From assembly GCA_016200785.1 (NCBI GenBank), contig JACQED010000452.1, forward strand, positions 1-28,012: DNA of 28,012 nt. Direction: 5' to 3'. Shown in pieces: positions 8,658 to 15,767 of this stretch. The notes beneath the pieces were generated by a model. The model did no database searches. It saw nothing but the letters and a program-made list of their open reading frames with translations, and had not been told where the DNA came from. The translations under genes were made by a program, and so were the position numbers. Numbering within the stretch: position 1 is the stretch's first letter; each line of letters opens with the position of its first letter. This DNA comes from Chloroflexota bacterium. Its GTDB lineage: Bacteria > Chloroflexota > Anaerolineae > Anaerolineales > JACQED01.

Positions 8658-9049
8658 CCTGTCAGCAGTTTGTTAACCGCACTGACCAGTTTGTCCGGCT
8701 CAATCGGCTTGTCGATGAAAACGTCAACCGGCAGGTAGTCCTCATCCGGGCCGAAGCGCAGATCGGTGGTCTGGTGCAGCGCGGTGAGCATCAAGATCGG
8801 CACATTGCGATAAGCCGACAGCGGCGATTTGGGATCGGGACTGCGCAACTTGAGCGCGGTCTGGAAGCCCTCGGTCGTGCTGTCCATCATCACGTCGAGG
8901 ATGATCAGATCTGGCTTGACCTCCTCCAGTTTGCGCAGGCCCTCGGCGCTGTTGGGCGCATCCGAAACTTTGTGGCCTGCGCCCTCCAGAGTCAGGCGCA
9001 CCGCCAGCACGATGTCCGGATCGTCGTCAATGATCAGAATCTTTGCCAT
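8654..9049 (-). CDS. Single-domain response regulator (REC only)
   Basis: A 131-aa CheY-like receiver with no output domain. The acidic triad DDDP (residues 8-11), phosphoacceptor Asp52 in IILDVMMD, the conserved Thr in MLTALHQ and the Lys in FIDKPIEP are all present. With no DNA-binding domain it must act through protein contacts or a phosphorelay, or modulate the kinase. A short insertion (LRSPDPKSPLSAYRN) lies between beta-3 and beta-4. The ATG at 9049, with GGAG upstream, is inside the 3' end of the broken protease gene. Confidence 0.95.
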   Translation of the reverse strand: MAKILIIDDDPDIVLAVRLTLEGAGHKVSDAPNSAEGLRKLEEVKPDLIILDVMMDSTTEGFQTALKLRSPDPKSPLSAYRNVPILMLTALHQTTDLRFGPDEDYLPVDVFIDKPIEPDKLVSAVNKLLTG

Positions 9050-9351
9050 GTGGACTCCAGATTTCGTTCAATACCGCGTTGCCAACAACCGGCACAGCTG
9101 CCTCTGCCTCCACGCTCAGGCCGGGCGACCAATCGAGCCTCGCGGGCTGAACGCCGAAGATGGTCACCTCTTCGGGCAGGATGCCGAGCGCCGCGCCCAG
9201 GGCCAACGCCTCCGCGAGACCGGCGGCGTGCATTGACATCATCGCCCCGCCGACGTTCGCCTTCGCGTTGTTTCAGCCATTCAATCACCGCCGGGCCGAT
9301 GCCGTCGTCGCCCCGCAGAGGGTTGCCTAATCCCACAACGACGGCATTCAC
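9027..9351 (-). pseudogene. Hydrogenase maturation protease remnant: frameshifted and missing its centre
   Basis: An intact protease of this family (HybD/HycI/HoxW-like, about 150-165 aa) trims the C-terminus of the [NiFe] large subunit after nickel insertion. From the GTG at 9351 the N-terminus is typical (VVGLGNPLRGDDGIGPAV, with the acidic metal-ligand position at Asp15/Asp16), but the frame then turns arginine-rich. The C-terminal half continues in another frame (from about 9262 down to the stop at 9027), with MSMHAAGLAEALALG supplying the conserved His, then ILPEEVTIFGVQP and a normal end. The two parts total only ~108 codons, so about 45-55 codons are absent, including the segment with the second metal ligand (Asp62 in E. 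coli HybD). It overlaps hydA (GTGA). Decay or an assembly error are both possible. Confidence 0.85.
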
Positions 9352-10637
9352 TCAAATCTCACGTCGAGCATGTGTGTCGCGCATGAGATACACGGGTCAT
9401 ACGCCCGCACGAGCATCTCAAGCCCGAGACTGATCTCGTCCTGCGGGCGATTCAGGATCGTCGGAACGAGGGCGCGCATGTCGGCCTCGATGTTCGCCAG
9501 GTTTTGCCCGGTGGGGATGATGCAGTTTGCGCCCGTGATCCGTCCGTCGTCGCCGACACGATAGTGGTGATAGAGCGTGCCACGCGGCGCCTCGCACGCG
9601 CCCACGCCTTCGCCCGCGTGTACCTCGACCCTCTTCGGCGCCTCAGGCTCAATGCCGCGCTTGAGCAAAGCGTCGATCAGCGCGATGGCCTCCTCGGCGC
9701 AGTGGACGATCTCGACCACCTGCGCGGCCGAGTTCAGGTACGGGTTGGCGCAGGTGGGCTTGAGGCCGAGCGCGCTCGCGGCCTCTTGCGCGCGGGGATG
9801 CAGTCGGTCGTAGTTGACGTTGAAACGCGCCAGCGCGCCGACCATGTACGAGTCGCGGTGGTGGCGCGTGTGTTTGGCCGTCGAGTGCGGCGAGAGATAC
9901 TCGTTCGTCACTTCGCGGTAATCCGAGACGGGCAACTCGAATTTGTCGGTTGAGGTGATCGTCCCGCCGATGAAGGTGTATTCGTCCGGCTTGCGCAGAG
10001 CCACGTACTCGGTTACGCGCTCGAATGGCGGGAAAGTGAGCGACTTGAACAACTCGACCGTCGCGGTCACGTCCTCGCGCATCGCCTCAAGGCGGGCGCG
10101 TATCTCCTCCAGTTCGCGATTGCCGGGCAGATGAGTGAAGCCGCCGACGCACATGGTGATCGGGTGCGTGTGCCGCCCGCCGATGACGGCGCACAGGTCA
10201 CCGGCCAGTTTCTTCATGCGCAGCGCCCGCAGAACTACGTGGGGATGACTCTTCGCCAACGGGAACACACTGCCCGTGCCGACGAAGTCCGGCGCGACCA
10301 GCATGTAGATGTGCAGAATGTGACTGTCGAGGACCTCGCCGAGGAAATTCAACTTGCGCAGAAGTTGAGTCTGCTCCGACGGGATGACGCCCAGCGCCGC
10401 TTCGGTGGCCTGCAGAGAGGTCGTCGCGTGCCCGACCGAGCAAATGCCGCAGATGCGCGACGTGATGTGCGAGGCTTCGGTGTATGGCCGCCCGCGCAAC
10501 ATCGCCTCGAAGAAGCGCGGCGTCTCGACGACCTGCAGTTCACAGCGTTTCAACTCGCCGTCCGCCGCGTCGATGACGATATTGCCGTGACCTTCGACTC
10601 TGGTGAGGTAATGAACTTCAAGTTGGACTTTCGACAT
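9348..10637 (-). CDS. hydA: Group 3b [NiFe] hydrogenase large (alpha) subunit
   Basis: This is the catalytic subunit of a cytoplasmic bidirectional NAD(P)-linked hydrogenase (sulfhydrogenase type), 429 aa. L1 is RICGICSVGH with Cys63 and Cys66; L2 is DPCISCATH with Cys416 and Cys419. Only seven residues (MLDVRFE) follow His422, the expected cleavage point, so the removable C-terminal peptide is very short. The order hydB-hydG-hydD-hydA is the classical group 3b arrangement and separates it from group 3c (MvhA) and 3d (HoxH). The ATG at 10637 lies six bases after the hydD stop, with only a weak GAGTGA ribosome site, so it probably relies on coupling. Confidence 0.96.
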   Translation of the reverse strand: MSKVQLEVHYLTRVEGHGNIVIDAADGELKRCELQVVETPRFFEAMLRGRPYTEASHITSRICGICSVGHATTSLQATEAALGVIPSEQTQLLRKLNFLGEVLDSHILHIYMLVAPDFVGTGSVFPLAKSHPHVVLRALRMKKLAGDLCAVIGGRHTHPITMCVGGFTHLPGNRELEEIRARLEAMREDVTATVELFKSLTFPPFERVTEYVALRKPDEYTFIGGTITSTDKFELPVSDYREVTNEYLSPHSTAKHTRHHRDSYMVGALARFNVNYDRLHPRAQEAASALGLKPTCANPYLNSAAQVVEIVHCAEEAIALIDALLKRGIEPEAPKRVEVHAGEGVGACEAPRGTLYHHYRVGDDGRITGANCIIPTGQNLANIEADMRALVPTILNRPQDEISLGLEMLVRAYDPCISCATHMLDVRFE

Positions 10638-10643
10638 TGGCTA

Positions 10644-11435
10644 TCACTCAAGTTTCATCATCTGATACGTGCCAAACATGCTGAAGCGCGACAGAAGATC
10701 ATCGGCCGTCAGGCCGGCCTCGGCGAGCACGCTTTGCATCGAGTCCATATTCGGGTTCGAGATCGGCCCACGGCAACCCTCGCATGATTCGCCATACGTC
10801 GGGCAGATCGCGCCGCACCCGGCGCGGATCACCGGCCCCAGGCAGACCTGGCCGCGCTGAAACAGGCACACGTTTTCCTTAAACTTGCATTCGACACATA
10901 GCGGATAATCCGGCACGCGGGGCTGACTGCCTTGAAGTAATTGCCTCGTGACCCGCGCGAACTCCTCGCGGTCGATGGGACAGCCCGGCAAGATCGCATC
11001 CACCGTGATGATCGCCTCGATGGGCTTCGCGGTCGGCTCGACGTTGATGAGCCTGTCGCTCAATCGCGGGCGGCCGTAGGGGTGCGTCTCGCTCCAGTCG
11101 CCGTTCTCATTGTAGACGCAGTTGACGACTGCCTCCAGCGGCAGGCGGTTGCGGATGGCGTTGATGCCGCCCAGATGGGCGCACGCGCCGAGCGCCACGA
11201 CGATCTGGGCCTGCTGGCGGATGCGCGCCAACCGCTCTTCGTCCGACTTGCGCGCGCACGAACCTTCGACGAAGGCGATCTGATAGTCCTCGCCTTTCTC
11301 GGTCATCGCCTCGCGGAACTGAACGATCTCCACCGCGTCCAGCAACTCCGGGTGCGTCTGGAGCGTATCGACGACGGTCAACTGGCAACCCTCGCAACTG
11401 GTGAAGTCAAAGAACGCAACTTTGGGCCTGCTCAT
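10644..11435 (-). CDS. hydD: Group 3b [NiFe] hydrogenase small (delta) subunit
   Basis: This 263-aa electron-transfer subunit of the HydBGDA hydrogenase carries the proximal, medial and distal Fe-S clusters. Ligand motifs are DFTSCEGCQ (Cys14, Cys17), ALGACAHLGG (Cys85), LPGCPI, CVECKFKENVC and CGAICPTYGESCEGCRGP. There is no signal peptide, so it is cytoplasmic. The frame is open up to 11540, but the ATG at 11435 is taken because AGGAGG lies just upstream and the family N-terminus fits. It overlaps the hydG stop codon by four bases. Confidence 0.95.
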   Translation of the reverse strand: MSRPKVAFFDFTSCEGCQLTVVDTLQTHPELLDAVEIVQFREAMTEKGEDYQIAFVEGSCARKSDEERLARIRQQAQIVVALGACAHLGGINAIRNRLPLEAVVNCVYNENGDWSETHPYGRPRLSDRLINVEPTAKPIEAIITVDAILPGCPIDREEFARVTRQLLQGSQPRVPDYPLCVECKFKENVCLFQRGQVCLGPVIRAGCGAICPTYGESCEGCRGPISNPNMDSMQSVLAEAGLTADDLLSRFSMFGTYQMMKLE

Positions 11436-12280
11436 AGCGCCTCCTGCACGCCCTTGATCTCGGCGTACGAGAACACCGGGCCGGACTGGCAGGTGTAAAT
11501 GTGGTTGATCTGGCAGTGGCCGCACTTGCCCACGCCGCACTTCATGCGCCGTTCAAACGACAGATAGATGTTGCCGTCAGGGATGCCCTTGCCCACCAGT
11601 TCCATCAACACGAAGCGGTACATCACCGGCGGCCCGCACGTCACCGCCACGGTATTGCGCGCGTAAACCTGCGCTCGCGCGAACAGCGTCGTGATGACGC
11701 CGACATTGCCCGTCCAGTTTTCGTCGGGCCGGTCAACCGTGACGTGCAACTCGACGTCGCCGCGCTCTTTCCACGCGGCCAGTTCGTCTTTGAACAGCAG
11801 TTCCGAGGGATGTTTGGCTCCGTAAAGGATCGTCACCCGCCCGTACTTGCCGCGCTCGTCGAGCACCTGGTTGATCAGCGAGCGAAGCGGCGCGAGGCCC
11901 AGCCCGCCCGGCGCGAACAGAATGTCCTTTCCGCGAAACCGTTCGATCGGAAAGCCGCGCCCGAACGGGCCGCGCACGCCGACGACCTGGCCGGCAGCCA
12001 TGCGATGCAGCGCCCCGGTCACGTCGCCGGCGCGGCGCACGCACAACTCAAACGTGCCGTTACTGCGACTCGGCGACGACGAGATCGAGATCGGCGCTTC
12101 GCCTACGCCCAGCACCGACAACTCGATGAACTGCCCTGGATTATGATCCAGCGTCAGGCCGCTCGGCAGTTCCAACGTGAACAGTTTTTCCATTGCCGTT
12201 ATCGGCCGCACGTCGCGGATGCGCGCCGTCTGCGGGAGGTAGAGCGACTCGCCGAGCGTTTCGATCAATGTCCCGCTCAT
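11432..12280 (-). CDS. hydG: Group 3b hydrogenase FAD/NAD(P)-binding (gamma) subunit
   Basis: A 282-aa ferredoxin-NADP reductase-type flavoprotein that exchanges electrons between the hydrogenase Fe-S chain and NAD(P)H. FAD-binding residues appear as APISISSSPSR (~62-72) and VRGPFGRGF (~102-110); the nucleotide site includes FAPGGLGLAPLRS (~122-134) and CGPPVMYR (~215-222). The C-terminal [2Fe-2S] motif C-x4-C-x2-C-x7-C (Cys248, 253, 256, 264) is typical of HydG and of dihydroorotate dehydrogenase PyrK. PyrK is the main alternative, excluded by position between hydB and hydD. The ATG at 12280 overlaps the hydB stop (ATGA). Confidence 0.94.
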   Translation of the reverse strand: MSGTLIETLGESLYLPQTARIRDVRPITAMEKLFTLELPSGLTLDHNPGQFIELSVLGVGEAPISISSSPSRSNGTFELCVRRAGDVTGALHRMAAGQVVGVRGPFGRGFPIERFRGKDILFAPGGLGLAPLRSLINQVLDERGKYGRVTILYGAKHPSELLFKDELAAWKERGDVELHVTVDRPDENWTGNVGVITTLFARAQVYARNTVAVTCGPPVMYRFVLMELVGKGIPDGNIYLSFERRMKCGVGKCGHCQINHIYTCQSGPVFSYAEIKGVQEAL

Positions 12281-13338
12281 GCCGCACCTCCCTTCGGGCG
12301 CGCCGCGCCGCCCGACCGCTCGTGGTGCAACGTGTTGAACGTGTCCACCGGCGTGATGTGCGCCAGGCACGCCTGGGCGCAACGGCCACACCCCACGCAC
12401 CCCAGCAGGCCGAACGCGTCGGTCTGATACTGGCCTTTGCGCAGGAAGCGATGCCGCTGGCGTTCCGCTCTCGTCTTTCTGAAGTTGTGCCCGCCCGCGA
12501 TCGTCGCGAACTCATCCAACTGACACGAGTCCCAAATGCGCACCCGGCGGCCGGCCGAAAGCGCGAAGTCAACTTCGTCTTGCACGTTGAAGCAATAACA
12601 GGTCGGGCACACATTGGTGCAGGAGCCGCAGGCGAGGCATCGCTCGCCCAGGTCCTTCCAGAGCGGGCTGTTGTAACTGGTGCGCATGAGCGACGGCAGT
12701 TCGCTCACGTCGAAGTCGAGCCGGTATGGAAAGTGCGGCCACTTCTGCGCCAGCGCCGTGTTGAGGCGCTGGTAGTCGTCGTCGGTCGCCCGGCGCGTCT
12801 TGGCGTGCTTTGCCAGGAGCGCCTCTCCCGCCTCGCTTCCCACGTCCACGGTGTACTCCGCGCCAAGATCGGTCAGATGCAGATCAAAGGCGTCGGTCGC
12901 CGACAGCGTGCCCATGCTCTTGCAGAACGAGTGCCGGCTGCATGGCCTCAGGCACTCGATGCTGATCACCAACGTGTTATCTCGCCTGCGCCGATAGTGC
13001 TGATCGACGTGTCCGCTGCTGAACACCCTGTCGAGCAGTCGGATGGCGTGCAGGTCGCAGGTGTGCAGGCCGAGCAGTATGGTCGGCGGCGCGTCGAAGA
13101 CCGGCTCGATCTCGCCGTCACCGGACTTGAAACGCAGGAGTTCCTCGCGCTGGGGAAAGAGATACTTCTTGGGCGGGATGACCGTCTGCGTGTAATTCAA
13201 ATGCAGATCGTCCGGCGATTCAACGTCGCCGAAGATGTATTGCCCGTGCAGGGGCTTCGGACCCACGACTCGATACTCACTCCGCGACGAAGCCACGAAA
13301 CGGCCCATCGCATCCATCGAAATCACTCGCAAACTCAT
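12277..13338 (-). CDS. hydB: Group 3b hydrogenase 4Fe-4S (beta) subunit
   Basis: The first structural gene of the hydBGDA operon, 353 aa, related to anaerobic sulfite reductase subunit A. It supplies extra [4Fe-4S] clusters between HydG and HydD. Two ferredoxin motifs are clear: CLACGSCTNVCP (Cys234-244) and CVGCGRCAQAC (Cys314-324). Upstream cysteines in LHTCDLHAIR and ECLRPCSRHSFC are typical of the family. The frame is open to 13386, but the ATG at 13338 has AAGGAGG just before it. A terminator-like hairpin and repeat element occupy the leader from 13371 on. Confidence 0.94.
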   Translation of the reverse strand: MSLRVISMDAMGRFVASSRSEYRVVGPKPLHGQYIFGDVESPDDLHLNYTQTVIPPKKYLFPQREELLRFKSGDGEIEPVFDAPPTILLGLHTCDLHAIRLLDRVFSSGHVDQHYRRRRDNTLVISIECLRPCSRHSFCKSMGTLSATDAFDLHLTDLGAEYTVDVGSEAGEALLAKHAKTRRATDDDYQRLNTALAQKWPHFPYRLDFDVSELPSLMRTSYNSPLWKDLGERCLACGSCTNVCPTCYCFNVQDEVDFALSAGRRVRIWDSCQLDEFATIAGGHNFRKTRAERQRHRFLRKGQYQTDAFGLLGCVGCGRCAQACLAHITPVDTFNTLHHERSGGAARPKGGAA

Positions 13339-13369
13339 CAATCCTCCTTGCCTGACGCTGGCAATCATG

Positions 13370-13559
13370 GAACAAAAAAGCCTCAAGGCTCACCGCCCGA
13401 GGCTCTTCAATTGGTCTACAGCCAGTCAGCCAGAGGCATGGCGTCGCCTGCACAACTGCCGTCATTCTGCGTTGGCCCACCGTTCCTTGCCAGTGCAGAA
13501 TGTCACGGTGAATGGCGAGGGTCATCGTGATGGGAATCCTGACATTATGGAGAAGATCA
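13370..13559 (-). promoter_or_regulatory. Putative structured leader/attenuator upstream of hydB (repeat copy A)
   Basis: This element fills the whole atpD-hydB gap and is clearly homologous to 22572-22767. Shared blocks include GTGCAGAATGTCAC, ATCGTGATGG and AAGCCTC..AGGCTC..CCGCC..GAGGCT (plus-strand spelling). Read on the minus strand toward hydB it contains an 8-bp stem (13463-13470 with 13495-13502), then a small AGGC/GCCT hairpin (13434-13437 with 13446-13449), then a terminator-like hairpin. Because the GCCTC word recurs, the small hairpin and the terminator could be mutually exclusive. The ligand or signal is unknown and no known riboswitch consensus was recognised. A dispersed repeat of other origin remains possible. 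Confidence 0.55.
13371..13407 (-). terminator. Intrinsic-terminator-like hairpin in the hydB leader
   Basis: On the minus strand AGCCTC pairs with GAGGCT across a 14-base loop (13379-13384 with 13399-13404), and the tail reads TTTTTTGTT (13371-13379). It ends about 33 bases before the hydB ATG, too close to serve only the atpD operon, so attenuation of hydB is the simplest reading. It may also end ATPase transcripts. Confidence 0.7.
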
Positions 13560-13561
13560 GC

Positions 13562-14206
13562 TTATGAGGCCTTCTGGCCGGCGTCGCGCTCCAGCGCCCG
13601 CTTGACGCGCTTCAAGCGAAAGTGATCGGCGCGCTCGCGCTCGTCGAGCGCCATCTGAATGTAATCACGTTCGGCGATCAATCTGGGAATCAACACGTGC
13701 TCCAACGCATTGACGCGGCGCGACGTCCGTTGAATCTCGGAAGCGAGGCGGGTGAGGCGCAGTTCGCTCTCGGCCAGTTGGATGACGCTGTCCACCTCGG
13801 CCTCGAAGGCCGCGGCGGCCTCGTCAATAGTGACCGACGTGCCGCTGATGGAATAACCGCGCGCCAAGACCGATCGCGTGACGCGCTTCTGCTCGATGAC
13901 CGGCACGTTGACGCCCATCACGTTCGCGGCCCGCACTTCAATGGCTAGTTCGCCGCGCGTGGCCATCGCCGCCGAGCGCACGGCCTCCGTACCGGCCACG
14001 GCCTCGGCGCGCGCCAGCGCCCGGCGCGCCTCAGCCGCCGCGTTCTGAAGTGTGTCGCTCCCGGCCAGCACCCGGTCGGCCACACGCATGAATTCGCGCA
14101 CGAGAGCCGTGCGCTTCTCTTCGAGCAGTTCCCTCCCCTGCGTCGCCAGCGCGATCTGAGCCTTTTTGGCGAGCAGTTCCATGCGGGTGGTGGAGACTTT
14201 GTGCAT
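13562..14206 (-). CDS. atpD: V/A-type ATP synthase subunit D
   Basis: Central-stalk rotor subunit, 214 aa, which turns inside the A3B3 head and couples it to the membrane ring. The family N-terminus TTRMELLAKKAQIALATQG and the two long heptad-rich helices at either end (residues ~1-75 and ~135-205) are present. It is the last gene of the ATPase operon and stops two bases before the repeat element upstream of hydB. The ATG at 14206 has no good ribosome site; a degenerate repeat lies in the 55-base gap after atpB. Confidence 0.95.
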   Translation of the reverse strand: MHKVSTTRMELLAKKAQIALATQGRELLEEKRTALVREFMRVADRVLAGSDTLQNAAAEARRALARAEAVAGTEAVRSAAMATRGELAIEVRAANVMGVNVPVIEQKRVTRSVLARGYSISGTSVTIDEAAAAFEAEVDSVIQLAESELRLTRLASEIQRTSRRVNALEHVLIPRLIAERDYIQMALDERERADHFRLKRVKRALERDAGQKAS

Positions 14207-14212
14207 GACGAA

Positions 14213-14290
14213 GACGGGGAACTGAGGGAAACTAGGGAACTAAGGGAAATGCACAGTTCCTTCATTTCCTCGTTTCCTCATAGTTCCCTT
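14213..14290. repeat. Degenerate GGGAACT/GGGAAAC inverted repeat at the atpB-atpD junction
   Basis: Plus-strand words GGGGAACTGAGGGAAACTAG and GGGAACTAAGGGAAA face TTCCTTCATTTCCTCG and TTTCCTCATAGTTCCC, giving a long imperfect hairpin. The right arm encodes the last residues of AtpB (GNYEETRK), so the stop codon lies within the repeat. Related GGTTCCCC words occur inside atpB at 15175-15199. Confidence 0.7.
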
Positions 14291-15767
14291 TGCCTCTGTG
14301 ATACTTCTGGATAAATTTAGTCGGTATCCGCTTTAATGACCCGGCGGGCACTGGCGCGAACAACTCCCAGGCCAGCGAGAGCGTTTCTTCGATAGAGCGA
14401 TTGACCGCGCCCTGCCCGATGAATTCGGCTTCGAACCGCTCGGCGAAGGCCAGCACCCGGCGGTCTTCGGCGGACAGCGCGGCCTCGCCGATGATGGCGA
14501 CGAGTCGGCGCAGGTCGCGGCCTTGCGCGTAAAGCGCGTACAGTTGATCGGCGACGGCGCGATGGTCGGCACGGGTCTTGCCCTCGCCGATGCCGGCGTT
14601 CATCAGCCGCGACAGCGACGGCAGAACGTCAATCGGCGGATAAATGCCTTTGCGATGCAGGTCGCGGCTCAAAACGATCTGCCCCTCGGTGATGTAACCG
14701 GTGAGGTCGGGGATGGGGTGGGTGATGTCGTCGTCGGGCATGGTGAGGATGACGAGTTGCGTCACCGACCCGGCCTGGCCGCGAATGCGTCCGGCGCGCT
14801 CGTACAGGCTGGCGAGGTCGGAGTACATATAGCCCGGATAGCCGCGCCGTCCCGGCACTTCCTCGCGCGCGGCGGCGATCTCGCGCAAGGCCTCGCAGTA
14901 GTTCGTCATGTCGGTGAGGATGACGAGCACGTGCCGGTCGTGCGTGAAGGCCAGATACTCGGCGGCGGTGAGCGCGGCGCGCGGGGTGAGCAGCCGTTCG
15001 ATCGTGGGGTCGTCGGCGCGGTTGACGAACAGCACGGTACGGTCCATCGCCCCGCCAGCGCGGAACTGGTCAATGAAGAACGAGGTCTCGCGGTGCGTGA
15101 TGCCGATCGCGGCAAAGACGACGGCGAACTGGGCCGGGGCGCGGGGGCGCAGGGATGCGGAGGCGATGTCGACTCGGTTCCCCGGTTCCCCGGCTCCCTC
15201 TTCGGCCGAAACTTGCGCTTGTGAAGCAATTTGCGCGGCCAACTCGCTCGCCGGCAAACCGGCGCCGGAGAAGATGGGAAGTTTCTGCCCACGCGTGAGT
15301 GTGTTCAGCCCGTCAATGGCGGAGACGCCCGTTTGGATAAACTCGCTCGGATGCGTGCGGACGGACGGGTTAATGGGCAGGCCGTTGATGTCGAGCGAGG
15401 TTTCCGGGATGATCGGCGGGCCGCCGTCAATGGGTTGGCCGGAGCCGTTGAGGGCGCGGCCCAGCATCGAGAGCGATACGTCGAGGCGGGCCACGTCGCC
15501 GGTGAAGCGCACGCGCGTCCGGGCAAGGTCGAGGCCGCTCGTCCCGGCGAACACCTGCACGACGCCGAGGCGCTGATTCACTTCCAGCACTTGCCCGAGG
15601 CGCACTTCGCCGTCCGGCCCGGTGATCTCCACAATTTCGCCGTAGGCTACCCCCTGAATGCGCTCGACAAACACTAGCGGCCCGGCAATGCGCGAGAGGG
15701 TGCGGTATTCTTTGGTGATGAGAGTCGGCGGTCGCCTGGTCAGGGTGTCAGGGGGTCGAGTGGTCAT
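14262..15767 (-). CDS. atpB: V/A-type ATP synthase subunit B (regulatory nucleotide-binding subunit)
   Basis: Non-catalytic head subunit, 501 aa. The N-terminal beta-barrel starts KEYRTLSRIAGPLVFVE (~19-35). SGAGLPASELAAQIASQAQ stands in place of a canonical P-loop (~167-185), and IGITHRETSFFIDQF, EVPGRRGYPGYMYSDLA and LPSLSRLMNAGIGEGKTRAD follow in family order. The ATG at 15767 is used; the first ~17 residues are not conserved and overlap atpA. Residues ~187-213 (SAEEGAGEP...RAPAQ) are extra compared with the family, where QA.V leads almost directly into FAVVFAA. That segment is encoded by repeat-like DNA. The family is normally about 460-475 aa. Confidence 0.96.
   Translation of the reverse strand: MTTRPPDTLTRRPPTLITKEYRTLSRIAGPLVFVERIQGVAYGEIVEITGPDGEVRLGQVLEVNQRLGVVQVFAGTSGLDLARTRVRFTGDVARLDVSLSMLGRALNGSGQPIDGGPPIIPETSLDINGLPINPSVRTHPSEFIQTGVSAIDGLNTLTRGQKLPIFSGAGLPASELAAQIASQAQVSAEEGAGEPGNRVDIASASLRPRAPAQFAVVFAAIGITHRETSFFIDQFRAGGAMDRTVLFVNRADDPTIERLLTPRAALTAAEYLAFTHDRHVLVILTDMTNYCEALREIAAAREEVPGRRGYPGYMYSDLASLYERAGRIRGQAGSVTQLVILTMPDDDITHPIPDLTGYITEGQIVLSRDLHRKGIYPPIDVLPSLSRLMNAGIGEGKTRADHRAVADQLYALYAQGRDLRRLVAIIGEAALSAEDRRVLAFAERFEAEFIGQGAVNRSIEETLSLAWELFAPVPAGSLKRIPTKFIQKYHRGKGNYEETRK
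15129..15209 (-). repeat. In-frame extra segment in atpB made of repeat-like sequence
   Basis: About 27 codons (residues ~187-213) interrupt a conserved stretch of subunit B. Part of the DNA is tandem CGGTTCCC/CCGGTTCCC (15175-15199), related to the GGGAACT family at the atpB-atpD junction; the rest is GC-rich low complexity. Exact edges are uncertain by a few codons. Confidence 0.6.

Noticed and set aside
12193..13530. Long plus-strand open frame (445 codons) opposite hydB and hydG
   Set aside because: Same explanation: it mirrors hydB/hydG, lacks a good ribosome site and has no recognisable domain.
13370..13559. T-box or cobalamin riboswitch as identity of the leader element
   Set aside because: GGTGGGCCAACGC in copy A only loosely resembles a T-box sequence and is not kept in copy B; no B12-box-like core was found.
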